64,000 nt of DNA from NCBI RefSeq assembly GCF_000243335.1, contig NZ_JH597773.1:2792983-2856982 (forward strand), in the 5' to 3' direction. Source of the stretch: Leptonema illini DSM 21528. Lineage in GTDB: Bacteria > Spirochaetota > Leptospiria > Leptospirales > Leptonemataceae. Below are positions 47,323 to 56,125 of the stretch, in pieces. The position numbers and the translations under genes were made by a program. Each line of letters begins with the position of its first letter. Within the stretch, counting starts at the first letter, position 1. A model generated the notes under the pieces. That model did not search any database, was not told the DNA's origin, and saw only the letters and a list, made by a program, of their open reading frames with translations.

Positions 47323-47990
47323 CAATGACAGCCATCACATCCGCATGATTTTCCCGTTCGAGCCTTCTCAAAGGACTCGCGGCCTTCGCGAAAGGCGAAC
47401 CATGCGATGGCGAGAGATCCGACGGCGTCAACATAAGGCAACCTGAACAGTTCATAAAGCAGCGATGCCGTTAGCAGCACAAAAGAAAGCTGAAGACAGG
47501 TACGTGTACAGTTTGCGTCGGCGAGAACGGCCTGTGATTGCAGCGCCGCTCCGGCACGGCGTTTCTCGCGAATCAGAAGCCACATGGTAAGAATTGAAAC
47601 CAGCGAAATGATGACGCCGGCAACGGTCGCATCCGGGCGATGATCGCTGACGATGCTCATAATAGCGCCTGCCGGCAACGCTACGGCCAGAACAATAAAT
47701 CCGATTCCCGTTATGCGAAGGGCCGTCTTTTCGAAACGATCGGAATCCACGTCCGCTCCGATATTCTGCATCCGCCAGACCATATGTGCGATTCCGATGC
47801 CTGAGATCACCTCTACAAAGCTATCGACGCCAAAACCGAACAGCGACAGGGACTCATCATCGGCTCCGAAGAAGATCGAAACAAGCCCTTCGATCAGATT
47901 ATAAGAGATTGTGATGAATGCAAGAATAGCGACAATTCGCAACCATCGACGACGCTCATCTTGCGCTTCCAGAACGACTTCCGATTCCAT
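47322..47990 (-). CDS. CDF-like cation efflux transporter with Cys-rich C-terminus
   Basis: 222 residues from ATG 47990 (MESEVVLEAQDERRRWLRIV); the longer frame upstream has no membrane character. About five hydrophobic helices, beginning AILAFITISYNLIEGLVSIF, with SLFGFGVDSFVEVISGIGIA matching the second helix of cation diffusion facilitators, where the Asp can bind metal. It ends with GKSCGCDGCH, a likely metal-binding tail. No cytoplasmic zinc-binding domain is present, so it is a short version. Substrate metal unknown. The protein is convergent with gltD. Confidence 0.75.
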   Translation of the reverse strand: MESEVVLEAQDERRRWLRIVAILAFITISYNLIEGLVSIFFGADDESLSLFGFGVDSFVEVISGIGIAHMVWRMQNIGADVDSDRFEKTALRITGIGFIVLAVALPAGAIMSIVSDHRPDATVAGVIISLVSILTMWLLIREKRRAGAALQSQAVLADANCTRTCLQLSFVLLTASLLYELFRLPYVDAVGSLAIAWFAFREGRESFEKARTGKSCGCDGCH

Positions 47991-48229
47991 AACGGCAATG
48001 TAATGGAAAAGACGGCCACAGTCAAAATGGATTTCCTTATGCCTTGCAGGCTTTCCACTAAACTCACGCCAGCCCGCCCGTTCCGTCCGCGTAATGAAGA
48101 ATGGTCGAGCGACAGCGCCTCGCGTCAAAACAGAACAGTCGACTTTTTGAGTCCAATTGCCCCATTCCGTAAATTTTTTTGCATCCGTTCCGCTCATTCC
48201 GCACCTTGAAGTTCAATGAGAGGTTCCCT

Positions 48230-48793
48230 ATGCCACAATTCCTGACATTACCGGAGGAGGTGGCCGCTGTCTTCGGTGATGCCGCCCCAAAATTTGTTGA
48301 CTTTCTCGTCTCTACCTTCTCTCTACAGAAGGAGGAAGTCGCTCATATGTCAGCACTCACGTTCGAAAATAAGCTCGAGAAAGCAACCGGCGTCATTCGT
48401 CTGGAGATTGCCGAGCTGCGAACCGACACGCAAACCGCCATCGCCGAACTCAGGACTGACACACAGACCGCCATCGCCGAACTCAGGACTGATACACGGA
48501 CTGCCATCGCCGAGCTCAGGACTGAGATGCAGGCCTCTATTGGTGAACTCCGGACTGAGGTGCAGACTTCTATCGCCGAATTGAGAACAGAGACTCAATC
48601 ATCTATAGCAGAGGTTCGTCTTGAAGTTGCAGAGCTGCGCGCTGAAATGAAGGCAGACTTCGCCGATGTTCAGAAGCAGATATCGGGGCTTCATAAAGAC
48701 ATCACCTCGCAGACAAAGTGGATTCTTGCCGGCCTTGCGACAGCAGTAACGATGTATCCGATCCTTGTGCGCCTGGTGGATCGGTTAATCTAA
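48230..48793 (+). CDS. Coiled-coil repeat protein with C-terminal membrane anchor
   Basis: 187 residues from ATG 48230, preceded by GAGAGG. After a short N-terminal domain (PEEVAAVFGDAAPKFVDFLV) comes a coiled coil built of 11-residue units, IAELRTDTQTA and variants, repeated about six times (residues 60-125), then LRAEMKADFADVQKQISGLH and a hydrophobic C-terminal helix (KWILAGLATAVTMYPILVRL). The layout resembles DUF1640-type or other tail-anchored coiled-coil proteins whose repeat number varies between strains. Function unknown; perhaps a filament or scaffold at the membrane. Confidence 0.7.
   Translation: MPQFLTLPEEVAAVFGDAAPKFVDFLVSTFSLQKEEVAHMSALTFENKLEKATGVIRLEIAELRTDTQTAIAELRTDTQTAIAELRTDTRTAIAELRTEMQASIGELRTEVQTSIAELRTETQSSIAEVRLEVAELRAEMKADFADVQKQISGLHKDITSQTKWILAGLATAVTMYPILVRLVDRLI
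48407..48604 (+). repeat. Six tandem 33-bp repeats encoding 11-residue coiled-coil units
   Basis: Units at 48407, 48440, 48473, 48506, 48539 and 48572. The first four are very similar (ATCGCCGAACTCAGGACTGA as core), the last two more diverged. Each unit encodes IAELRTxTxTA or a variant. The near-identity of units 2 and 3 points to recent copy-number change by slippage or recombination. A partial seventh unit follows. Confidence 0.9.
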
Positions 48794-48800
48794 TACGTAT

Positions 48801-48847
48801 TCCCCCTGAAGGGGACTTCCCCACGCCAGGACAAAGGCGTGGGGAAG
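48801..48847. terminator. Two hairpins between convergent genes (possible bidirectional terminator)
   Basis: A small hairpin at 48801-48815 (TCCCC with GGGGA) adjoins a perfect 12-pair stem at 48816-48847 (CTTCCCCACGCC with GGCGTGGGGAAG, 8-base loop). It lies 8 bases after the coiled-coil gene and 6 bases before the end of fabG. No U-run follows on either strand. Confidence 0.5.
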
Positions 48848-48852
48848 CATAC

Positions 48853-49614
48853 TTACATTCCGATTACGGTGCCGCCATCAACACGGATAACGTTACCCGT
48901 GATAAAGCCGGCGTCGTCGGAACAGAGAAAGCGAACGACGCGCGAAATGTCTTTCACCTCGCCGGGACGGCCAAGCGGAACGGACTTACGCAGCTCCTCC
49001 TTTACGGCATCAGGAAGGGCGTCGGTGAGATCCGTGCGTACATATCCGGGGCATATCGCATTACAGAGCAGGCCCTTCTTCGCGTATTCGCGAGCGACCA
49101 CCTTTGTGAATCCGATAAGACCCGATTTGCTGGACGCATAGTTCGCCTGTCCTGCCTGACCGAGCAGACCCGAAATGGAGCTGATGTTTACGACTCGACC
49201 GCCGCTCTTCGCCTTCATAAGCATAGAGAGGAAGGCCTTCGTTACGAGGAACGGCCCTTTCAGGTTCACGTCCATAACGACGTCCCACTCTTCTTCTTTC
49301 ATGCGAAGCAGTAGATTGTCTCGCAGGATACCTGCATTGTTCACGAGGAAGTCGAGTCCCCCGAACTCATTCTTCACACGCTCAGCGGCGGCGTCAACGT
49401 CGGCGCTGTTAATTACGTTACAGGCGATGCCGATCGTTTTGACGCCGTAGGTTTCGGCGATCTCTTTCGCAGTACGATCACAATCTTCCTGTTTTACATC
49501 GAGGATTACCTGGTTTGCACCCCAGGCCGCCAGATCTTCAGCAATGGCACGACCGATGCCGCGGGCAGAACCCGTGACAAGAGCCGTCTTGCCCTGAAAA
49601 GGTTTTTCAGACAT
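48853..49614 (-). CDS. fabG: 3-oxoacyl-ACP reductase-type short-chain dehydrogenase
   Basis: 253 residues from ATG 49614 (MSEKPFQGKTALVTGSARGI); upstream frame extension is not credible. Short-chain dehydrogenase: TGSARGIGRAIAEDLAAWGA is the NAD(P)-binding TGxxxGIG motif, FLVNNAGI the NNAG motif, and VNISSISGLLGQAGQANYAS with SSKSG following gives the catalytic Ser-Tyr-Lys. The C-terminal GFITGNVIRVDGGTVI is typical of FabG. It reduces beta-ketoacyl-ACP in fatty acid synthesis, though relatives acting on other substrates cannot be excluded. Likely monocistronic. Confidence 0.85.
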   Translation of the reverse strand: MSEKPFQGKTALVTGSARGIGRAIAEDLAAWGANQVILDVKQEDCDRTAKEIAETYGVKTIGIACNVINSADVDAAAERVKNEFGGLDFLVNNAGILRDNLLLRMKEEEWDVVMDVNLKGPFLVTKAFLSMLMKAKSGGRVVNISSISGLLGQAGQANYASSKSGLIGFTKVVAREYAKKGLLCNAICPGYVRTDLTDALPDAVKEELRKSVPLGRPGEVKDISRVVRFLCSDDAGFITGNVIRVDGGTVIGM

Positions 49615-49736
49615 GTCGCAAAATGAAAAGGCGAAAGAAGGGCACAACTCTTTTTCAAACGAGCGCTTGAATTGCACTCTTCGCCATATCGTAACGCCGT
49701 CGTAATACGGATCCCCCTTCATTGAGGTTTATGAGT

Positions 49737-51020
49737 ATGACCCTCGAACGACGACCCGATGAAAAGCAAACCGCTCTGATTGAAGAGCGCATAGGAGAAA
49801 GGCCCGTCTTTTCGGCCTATGAAGTCGGACGGGCAACGATCATTCGGGAGACGCTTCAGGCGCAGACCGGCTACAGCTTCACTCTGCCGCGGGAAGATCA
49901 GAGCCCGGTCGAAATTTTTGAGCTGTATCAGGAGTTTCCAGAGCTGGATTTCCTGCCCGTACGCGACGGCTCCGGTTGGATTACGGGATACCTGACACGA
50001 CAGACGTTTCTGGCCTCGCTCAGCGAATCGCAATTCTCGCGTGATCTTCTTTTTAGAAAGGAGGCACGACTCAACAACCTGATCAATCGTGATATCGTCT
50101 GCCTGAACGCCCATACGAATCTTTCAGAGGCGTCCGAAATACTGATGCGCCGACCCGATCGGATGCGCTTCGATCCTTTCGTCGTCACGCTTGACAGGCA
50201 TTTCTTCGGCATCTCGACGGTGGATCGCGTCATTCGCGGAATCAACTACTTCCTCACCCGCGAGATGGAAGCCGTGCGCGATGCGCAAGTCCGAATCCTC
50301 GAAGCGCCCTGTATTCCCCCGGAAATCGAGCATGAGCTTCGCCATCATGCCCATGTTCAGCCCTTTCAGGGACCGGGCGGGGACTTTGCGAAAGTCTATG
50401 AAATCGATGATCGCTTCGCTGTGGCTACGCTCTTTGACGTTTGCGGGAAGGGCGTAAAGGCGGCCGCTATGGTTTCGGTACTCGGTACTCTTCTTCATAC
50501 GATGTGGAAGGAGTTACAGAAACATCCTTCGTTCAGTCTTCGCACTCTCGAAAACGAGCTTTACAGATTGAATAACGAGCTTGTGAAGCTCAGCTCTCTG
50601 GAGATGTACGCTACGGGCGTCGTCTGCCTGATCGACAAACAGAATTACGTGCTCTCAGTATTTGATTACGGCCACGGGATGATCTGGCTTAGAAGAAACA
50701 ATCGCGTACATGTGCTGCGAAATCCCGGCAGTGATCCATCGATGCCTTTTATCGGCATTACCGAGAATCTGCGTCTGAATCCGTTTTCGTTTCGCATCAA
50801 ACCTGGCGATCTATTGCTTACCTGTTCCGATGGCATCGTTGAACAGGCAAACCATAACCGGGAGATGTACGGGCCCGTTCGAGTGATGGAGGCCTTTCAG
50901 ATCGCCTCGGCGGATTCATTACCAGAGATGAACAGACAGATTCTCGATGACTGGACGGAGTTTCGAGGTGGCGCCCGCATTCGGGACGACCTATCTCTCC
51001 TACTTTTGCAGATCGATTAG
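49737..51020 (+). CDS. SpoIIE (PP2C-type) phosphatase with CBS-like N-terminal domain
   Basis: 427 residues from ATG 49737, where GAGG lies nine bases upstream; 49731 is an alternative. Residues about 45-160 look like a pair of CBS-like modules (IFELYQEFPELDFLPVRDGS, GWITGYLTRQTFLA, and LSEASEILMRRPDRMRFDPF with VVTLDRHFFGISTVDRVIRG). The phosphatase domain has GPGGDFAKVYEIDDRFAVAT, LFDVCGKGVKAAAMVSVLGT, DLLLTCSDGIVEQANHNREM and GARIRDDLSLLLLQID, so catalytic Asp residues are kept. It is likely a ligand- or nucleotide-sensing partner-switch phosphatase. It lies upstream of argJ on the same strand, 134 bases apart. Confidence 0.85.
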   Translation: MTLERRPDEKQTALIEERIGERPVFSAYEVGRATIIRETLQAQTGYSFTLPREDQSPVEIFELYQEFPELDFLPVRDGSGWITGYLTRQTFLASLSESQFSRDLLFRKEARLNNLINRDIVCLNAHTNLSEASEILMRRPDRMRFDPFVVTLDRHFFGISTVDRVIRGINYFLTREMEAVRDAQVRILEAPCIPPEIEHELRHHAHVQPFQGPGGDFAKVYEIDDRFAVATLFDVCGKGVKAAAMVSVLGTLLHTMWKELQKHPSFSLRTLENELYRLNNELVKLSSLEMYATGVVCLIDKQNYVLSVFDYGHGMIWLRRNNRVHVLRNPGSDPSMPFIGITENLRLNPFSFRIKPGDLLLTCSDGIVEQANHNREMYGPVRVMEAFQIASADSLPEMNRQILDDWTEFRGGARIRDDLSLLLLQID

Positions 51021-51154
51021 TTTTCAGCTGGCTTCAATAAGACTACGGATCATGCCTTTCAGGGCTGAGGGCATACCGGAACCCGATGGGGGATTTTGAA
51101 TCAGGCTCTTACAATAGCAATTGACAGGGGCAAGCCTCGCCGTTTTCTTCGGGA

Positions 51155-52456
51155 ATGGGCGATCTGTTTCTTCCCGCCGGATTTCGGGCCACAGGCTGGC
51201 GTATAGGCGTAAAAGAATCAAACTCTACAAAAGAGGACTTCGGCGTTCTTTTCAGCGAGACGCATGCAACGGCGCATGGCGTTTTCACGAAAAATCGCTT
51301 CCCGGGCCATCCCGTCGTCGTCGGTCGCCGCCATATTGAAGGGGGACGCCTGCGACTTATTGTCGTCAACTCAGGCAACGCAAACGTCGCCAACGGCCCT
51401 GACGGCCTGGCGCTCGCCGAAGCGGAATGCGAACGCGCCGCCGCCTCTTTGCAGATCCAATCCACCGAAGTGCTGCCTTCCAGCACTGGCGTCATCGGTC
51501 GCCCCATGCCGGCTGAGAAGATCCTGACTGCCTGCGACGCCATCAAGGACCGGTTACAGAATTCCGATCCGATGTCCTTTGTTCGCGCGATTATGACGAC
51601 CGATAGATTCCCCAAATATCGTTGTCTGCGGTTATCGCCTGGATTCGCGTTAACAGGAATCGCCAAAGGCGCCGGTATGATCGAGCCGAATATGGCTACG
51701 ATGCTCTCCTATATGTTAACCGACGCCGAAATCGACGCAGACGATCTGCGACGCTGGTTGCCTTTCCTGGCGGACCGATCCTTTAACCGTATATCGGTCG
51801 ACTCCGACACGTCAACAAGCGATACGTTCGTTATTCTCGCAAGCGGAGCAAGCGGCATTCGCGTTCGCATTCGTCCCGAAGACGTCGCCGGCCTGCGTTC
51901 GATGGCCTTCGACGACATGGAGACGCTTCTTCAATCTCTTTACGTAACGGATCCGGCCGGCCTCGTTGAGGCGTCGAACTTCTTGCAGAATCGATTGAAT
52001 ACTGATCCGACCTCGGCGACGTTTATGGCCGCTTCACTTCAGGTGGCGCTTTATCTTGCTCTGCAGATCGTACGTGACGGCGAAGGAGCGACGCGCATCT
52101 TTCGCGTCATCGTCAGAGGAGCAAGAGATGGCGAACAGGCGATGAAGATCGGCAGATCCATCCTCAACAGCCCGCTTGTAAAAACGGCCGTATTCGGCGC
52201 CGATCCGAACTGGGGACGCATCATGGCCGCCGTCGGCAAGGTCTTCGATGAACAGCATCCCGACCCAGAGATTCGCGTCGGCCCGCATCGTATGTATCCT
52301 CCGGGTCATGCGACGCTCGCCGATCTTGAAGAACAGATGAAGCAGGAAGAAGTGGATTTCACCGTCCATCTTGGAGCCGGTAATGCATACGAAATCCTGT
52401 ACGGCTGCGATCTTACGGAAGCATACGTGCGGCTGAATTCCGAGTACACCACATAG
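51155..52456 (+). CDS. argJ: Glutamate N-acetyltransferase / amino-acid acetyltransferase
   Basis: 433 residues. Arginine-pathway enzyme that recycles acetyl groups between acetylornithine and glutamate. Typical blocks: GFRATGWRIGVKESNSTKED, VNSGNANVANGPDGLALAEA, VLPSSTGVIGRPMPAEKI and the self-cleavage site GAGMIEPNMATMLSYMLTDA, where Thr of MATML becomes the nucleophile of the beta subunit. The second half has ISVDSDTSTSDTFVILASGA and AVFGADPNWGRIMAAVGKVF. Its stop abuts the next gene's ATG, so the three genes to 56113 probably form one operon, although their products look unrelated. Confidence 0.95.
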   Translation: MGDLFLPAGFRATGWRIGVKESNSTKEDFGVLFSETHATAHGVFTKNRFPGHPVVVGRRHIEGGRLRLIVVNSGNANVANGPDGLALAEAECERAAASLQIQSTEVLPSSTGVIGRPMPAEKILTACDAIKDRLQNSDPMSFVRAIMTTDRFPKYRCLRLSPGFALTGIAKGAGMIEPNMATMLSYMLTDAEIDADDLRRWLPFLADRSFNRISVDSDTSTSDTFVILASGASGIRVRIRPEDVAGLRSMAFDDMETLLQSLYVTDPAGLVEASNFLQNRLNTDPTSATFMAASLQVALYLALQIVRDGEGATRIFRVIVRGARDGEQAMKIGRSILNSPLVKTAVFGADPNWGRIMAAVGKVFDEQHPDPEIRVGPHRMYPPGHATLADLEEQMKQEEVDFTVHLGAGNAYEILYGCDLTEAYVRLNSEYTT

Positions 52457-53677
52457 ATGGCGTCGCTGCGAAGATTTCTATATCGTCGGTGGAGTTCTTT
52501 CCTCGCCGGGATGCTCATCATCGCAGGCTATACATACCTGCAATCGGCGATTTTCCTCGTCGGCTACGAGCAGGAACTTGCCACCGTCATTTTTGTGGTG
52601 CTCGCCGTCGTCATCCTGATTCCTGTGCGCGACTATCTGCTTGAGCCGTTTCTGACCTTCCCTTCCTGGGAGACGTTGATCGAAACACAGCAGCATCACC
52701 TTGAGTTTCTTGCCCGTCCGTTCACGCTGCAAACGCTGCTGAATCAGATCATGCCCGATTTGATGATCTGGCTTCGAATCCCCGATGCGCGCCTTTTTAT
52801 TCTGCAGCAGGAAAGACGCTTCTTCGACATGCATGTTTACCGTCGCGGCGCTCTTAAGGGATCAAGACGAATCACTCGAAAAAACGTCATCCCCATAACG
52901 CGCATGTTCCGGCAATTCGGGCGTGTCGCTCGTCGCGAAGATCCGACCGTTCCCGAACACGTCGAAAAGATTATGGCGGCCTACCGCATCGCCATTGCCG
53001 TTCCGTTTATTCATCGCGGACGACTGCTTGGAATGCTCATCTTCCATCATCCTACGCAGAACCGACACGCCGAGCGCGGACTCGAACTGTTTGCGGCAAA
53101 GGCGGCGATAACCATTCACGATCATATTCTGAAAAGCCGCATGCAGAACATCGCCGAGTATGACGAAGAGCTGCGTATAGCGACAAAGATAAGGCAGATG
53201 CTTCAGATGCAGGAAGCGCCCGAGGTTCCAGGCTGGGTGCTGAAAACGGGCCGTATTCGCTCCGCCACGCTTATAGAGTACTTTCACACCAACGATCGTC
53301 AGTATGCGGTGCTGCTATCGACGAAGGCGGCCGGCGGAGTACAGGCGATGATTCTTTCCGGAGCGCTCGGCTATCTATTTGCAACCGTTCGTATCAAGGG
53401 GCCCTCCCTTCGCCTCTCATCGCTTCTACGACGGATGCAGCAATACACGCAGGAAAACGACCTGACCGGAAAGCTTGAGATTCTCGTCGTCGGATTGCGA
53501 CCCGGCGCAAAAGAGATGACCGTCGCCAGTATGGGTAGATCTTACCGCCTTTTAAATGAAGACGGTGAAGAAACGGCTCTGCCGCCTGGCCGTACGACCT
53601 TCCGCTGTCGCCCCGATTCGACGATTTCCCTGCACTACCAGGATGAGGAGATACTGAGTTTCTCGAAACTCCCGTAA
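52457..53677 (+). CDS. Membrane protein with GAF-like domain and degenerate SpoIIE phosphatase domain
   Basis: 406 residues; ATG follows directly after the argJ stop. Two hydrophobic helices (SSFLAGMLIIAGYTYLQSAI and TVIFVVLAVVILIPV), a GAF-like domain at about 85-235 (PDLMIWLRIPDARLFILQQE, IAIAVPFIHRGRLLGMLIFH), then a SpoIIE-like region with EELRIATKIRQMLQMQEAPE and WVLKTGRIRSATLIEYFHTN. The acidic positions expected for metal binding (GGDYY and DVSGKG blocks) read IEYFH and STKAAGG, so catalysis is unlikely. It may act as a pseudo-phosphatase partner or a sensor for the active enzyme encoded 3 bases downstream. Confidence 0.65.
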   Translation: MASLRRFLYRRWSSFLAGMLIIAGYTYLQSAIFLVGYEQELATVIFVVLAVVILIPVRDYLLEPFLTFPSWETLIETQQHHLEFLARPFTLQTLLNQIMPDLMIWLRIPDARLFILQQERRFFDMHVYRRGALKGSRRITRKNVIPITRMFRQFGRVARREDPTVPEHVEKIMAAYRIAIAVPFIHRGRLLGMLIFHHPTQNRHAERGLELFAAKAAITIHDHILKSRMQNIAEYDEELRIATKIRQMLQMQEAPEVPGWVLKTGRIRSATLIEYFHTNDRQYAVLLSTKAAGGVQAMILSGALGYLFATVRIKGPSLRLSSLLRRMQQYTQENDLTGKLEILVVGLRPGAKEMTVASMGRSYRLLNEDGEETALPPGRTTFRCRPDSTISLHYQDEEILSFSKLP

Positions 53678-53680
53678 TCC

Positions 53681-56113
53681 ATGTTGCACAATCTTCGCAT
53701 ATCCATTCATTATCCGATCGCGATCTCTTTGCTTGCCGCGCTCTATCTCTTCCTGTTCAACGAGCCGGTCATGCACCCTCCCGTATATTATATGGGAGAC
53801 GGACTCGTCGTTCTTTCAGAGACTCCTGAAATAGAAGCCGGGACAAGGCTCGTCTCGCCTTATTGCAGAGCTTTCGAGGCAGGCAAGTTTCTATGCAGCA
53901 TTCGCAGCAACAGCGCCGTCCTTGATATCGTTCTACCCGGAAAAACGATCAACGCCGCTGAGTTTCTGCGACTCTTTCATATTCCGGTTCTTCTCAGCTT
54001 CCTTCTACTTTTTTTCGCCGCGTGGTTTCTCGACAACAGTCGCGACTTTCTGATATCCTCGTTCTTTTTCTGGCTAACCATATTTGTCGTCCTCACTCTC
54101 TATACGATCCTGTACGACAGAGCGGTCGTGGTCTGGACGATGCTCGGGTATTTCGTTCCGATCACCCTGCTCAATCTCAATCTGCGTATTTCGGGTCGGA
54201 TTATCAACGCCCGTCTTCTCATCACAGAAAGCGTGCTTCTTCTATTTCTCGGGCTGCTTGTACTGGCGGCCGAAGGATCGACGGGCTTTCGATCTGGAAC
54301 CATCCAGATCATCTCACTGCTTTTCTGGTCGGTTACGGCGTTATCCGTAATGATCCAGGTGATGGCGGCTTTCGATAAAAGCAACGATCGTATTGATCGC
54401 GTCAAGAAAATCGTCGCCTCGGCCGGAACTCTGCTCGGAGTCGCCCTGCCCGTCGCACTGCTGCTTTATCTTCCGAATTTTTTACCGGGATTCTTCTATT
54501 TACTGCTGCTGATTTTCTTTCCTCTGTCATTGATCTACGGTACCTACCGGATGCATCTTGTACCGTTTCAGTTCTTCGTCACGCGCAGCATCGCCGCCGC
54601 CCTGTTAACATTCCTGTTTCTTGCCATCTATTCGGTCGTTCTCTACGTTTATTCGATGGCGCTGCCCGAGACAGAGAATCGCTGGATCGTCAACACGGTA
54701 TTTCTTCTTCTCCTGGTGTTTTTTCTCGATCCGCTGCGAACTCGCATCAGCTCTTTTATCGAGCAGCGATTTCTGCTGCCGCGCGGAGAACACAGCGAAT
54801 CCTTGAAACGACTGGCCGAGATCATTTCGCGATCCTCCCGTCCGCGTGTCGCCGTCCAGGCTATCCTCGATGAGATCAATCAGACGCTGGGATTGCAGCG
54901 TAGCTACTTCCTGACCGCCCCTGACTTCTTCTTCTATCTTGATCTGCGAGAGCAGCATGTTCTTCGTCTTTCAGCCGGTTCGCCGATCTGGTCTCTTTTG
55001 AAACCTGAGAAGATGCACTTTGCAGCATATCTCACCTACGGCACAGGAGCACGCAAAGAGCTGTTCGAATTCCTGTATCATAAGCGTATCGTTCTCGCCA
55101 TAGGTCTCGGCGAAAGACGCAACCTGATCCAGAGGATACATGCGGTGATTGATGGACGCCTGCGCTCACCGAAAAAGGCGGCGACTTCAGAGAATCTCGC
55201 CTGCGCATTTCTCGTGGGTTACCCGCACGGTCGCGACAGGCTGTATCTGCATGAGATTCGCTACTTGCAGGAAGCGGCACGCCTCGCAGGCATGATGCTC
55301 TTTAACATGCATGCTCTGATTCGCGAGGTGGATAAACGCAAAAAGGTGCGCGACCTGCAGCAGAGCGGACAGTATCAGAAGCTTTACACGCTCAATCCCG
55401 ATCCGCCATCCGATACGCTCGACTATCGCTTTTTCAACCGCCCGGTCCTATCGGTCACTGGAGACTACATCGACATCGTCCGGTTGGATTTTCAGCGAAC
55501 GGCCGTTTTTCTCGGCGACGTAAGCGGGCATGGTCTCGGTACGGGATTTCTCGTAAGCGCGCTGCGAGCCATCGTGCGTACGTCGATCGGATCAGGAAAA
55601 ACTCTGCCCGAGGTACTCGACATCCTGAACGAATTCCTCACCGATCGATACAGCGGCTATGAATTTCTCACTCTTTTTGCCATGATCCTGAATCTCCAGG
55701 ACGGCCGTATCGAGTATATCAATGCCGCCCATCCAGGAGCTTACCTGAAACTACCTGGAGGCCCTCTGGAAAAGCTCGAGAATACGCAGCGTCTGCTCGG
55801 CATCCTTCCCGGTCCTTACAAGAGCTTTACGTATCAGATCAAGCCGGGGCAGAGAGTCTTTCTTTTTTCGGACGGCGTTCTTGAGACGGCTAACTCAAGA
55901 GATGAGTTTTTCGGCGAGAGCCGGCTTGCGGCCTTCCTTACCGAGAAAGGCGACGATCCGCTTGATGATGTCGTCGCAGGATTGCAGACCTCGCTGATCG
56001 GTTTTCGAGGATCGGCTCCTCCAGGGGACGATACGAGCTTTCTCGTTCTTGAATACCTGCCGGCCCGCTCTCTGCTTGATTTTGTGCTTCGGGGCCTTGG
56101 CATCAGGCGTTAA
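53681..56113 (+). CDS. Seven-helix receptor SpoIIE (PP2C-type) phosphatase
   Basis: 810 residues. N-terminal helix, an extracytoplasmic region of about 65 residues, then about seven further helices to residue 345 (for example LLSFLLLFFAAWFLDNSRDF), recalling 7TM receptor-type histidine kinases. A cytoplasmic GAF-like region at about 370-560 (PRVAVQAILDEINQTLGLQR). The phosphatase domain is intact: VTGDYIDIVRLDFQRTAVFL with Asp595, GDVSGHGLGTGFLVSALRAI with Asp613, RVFLFSDGVLETANSRDEFF and SAPPGDDTSFLVLEYLPARS. It probably reads a membrane or periplasmic signal and dephosphorylates a regulator. It overlaps nothing; the degenerate phosphatase gene immediately precedes it. Confidence 0.85.
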   Translation: MLHNLRISIHYPIAISLLAALYLFLFNEPVMHPPVYYMGDGLVVLSETPEIEAGTRLVSPYCRAFEAGKFLCSIRSNSAVLDIVLPGKTINAAEFLRLFHIPVLLSFLLLFFAAWFLDNSRDFLISSFFFWLTIFVVLTLYTILYDRAVVVWTMLGYFVPITLLNLNLRISGRIINARLLITESVLLLFLGLLVLAAEGSTGFRSGTIQIISLLFWSVTALSVMIQVMAAFDKSNDRIDRVKKIVASAGTLLGVALPVALLLYLPNFLPGFFYLLLLIFFPLSLIYGTYRMHLVPFQFFVTRSIAAALLTFLFLAIYSVVLYVYSMALPETENRWIVNTVFLLLLVFFLDPLRTRISSFIEQRFLLPRGEHSESLKRLAEIISRSSRPRVAVQAILDEINQTLGLQRSYFLTAPDFFFYLDLREQHVLRLSAGSPIWSLLKPEKMHFAAYLTYGTGARKELFEFLYHKRIVLAIGLGERRNLIQRIHAVIDGRLRSPKKAATSENLACAFLVGYPHGRDRLYLHEIRYLQEAARLAGMMLFNMHALIREVDKRKKVRDLQQSGQYQKLYTLNPDPPSDTLDYRFFNRPVLSVTGDYIDIVRLDFQRTAVFLGDVSGHGLGTGFLVSALRAIVRTSIGSGKTLPEVLDILNEFLTDRYSGYEFLTLFAMILNLQDGRIEYINAAHPGAYLKLPGGPLEKLENTQRLLGILPGPYKSFTYQIKPGQRVFLFSDGVLETANSRDEFFGESRLAAFLTEKGDDPLDDVVAGLQTSLIGFRGSAPPGDDTSFLVLEYLPARSLLDFVLRGLGIRR

Positions 56114-56125
56114 CCGGAGTCTGGC

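Noticed and set aside
48407-48604. Possible CRISPR array (regular 33-bp repeats)
   Set aside because: Repeats are directly adjacent without spacers and are in frame inside a coiled-coil gene.
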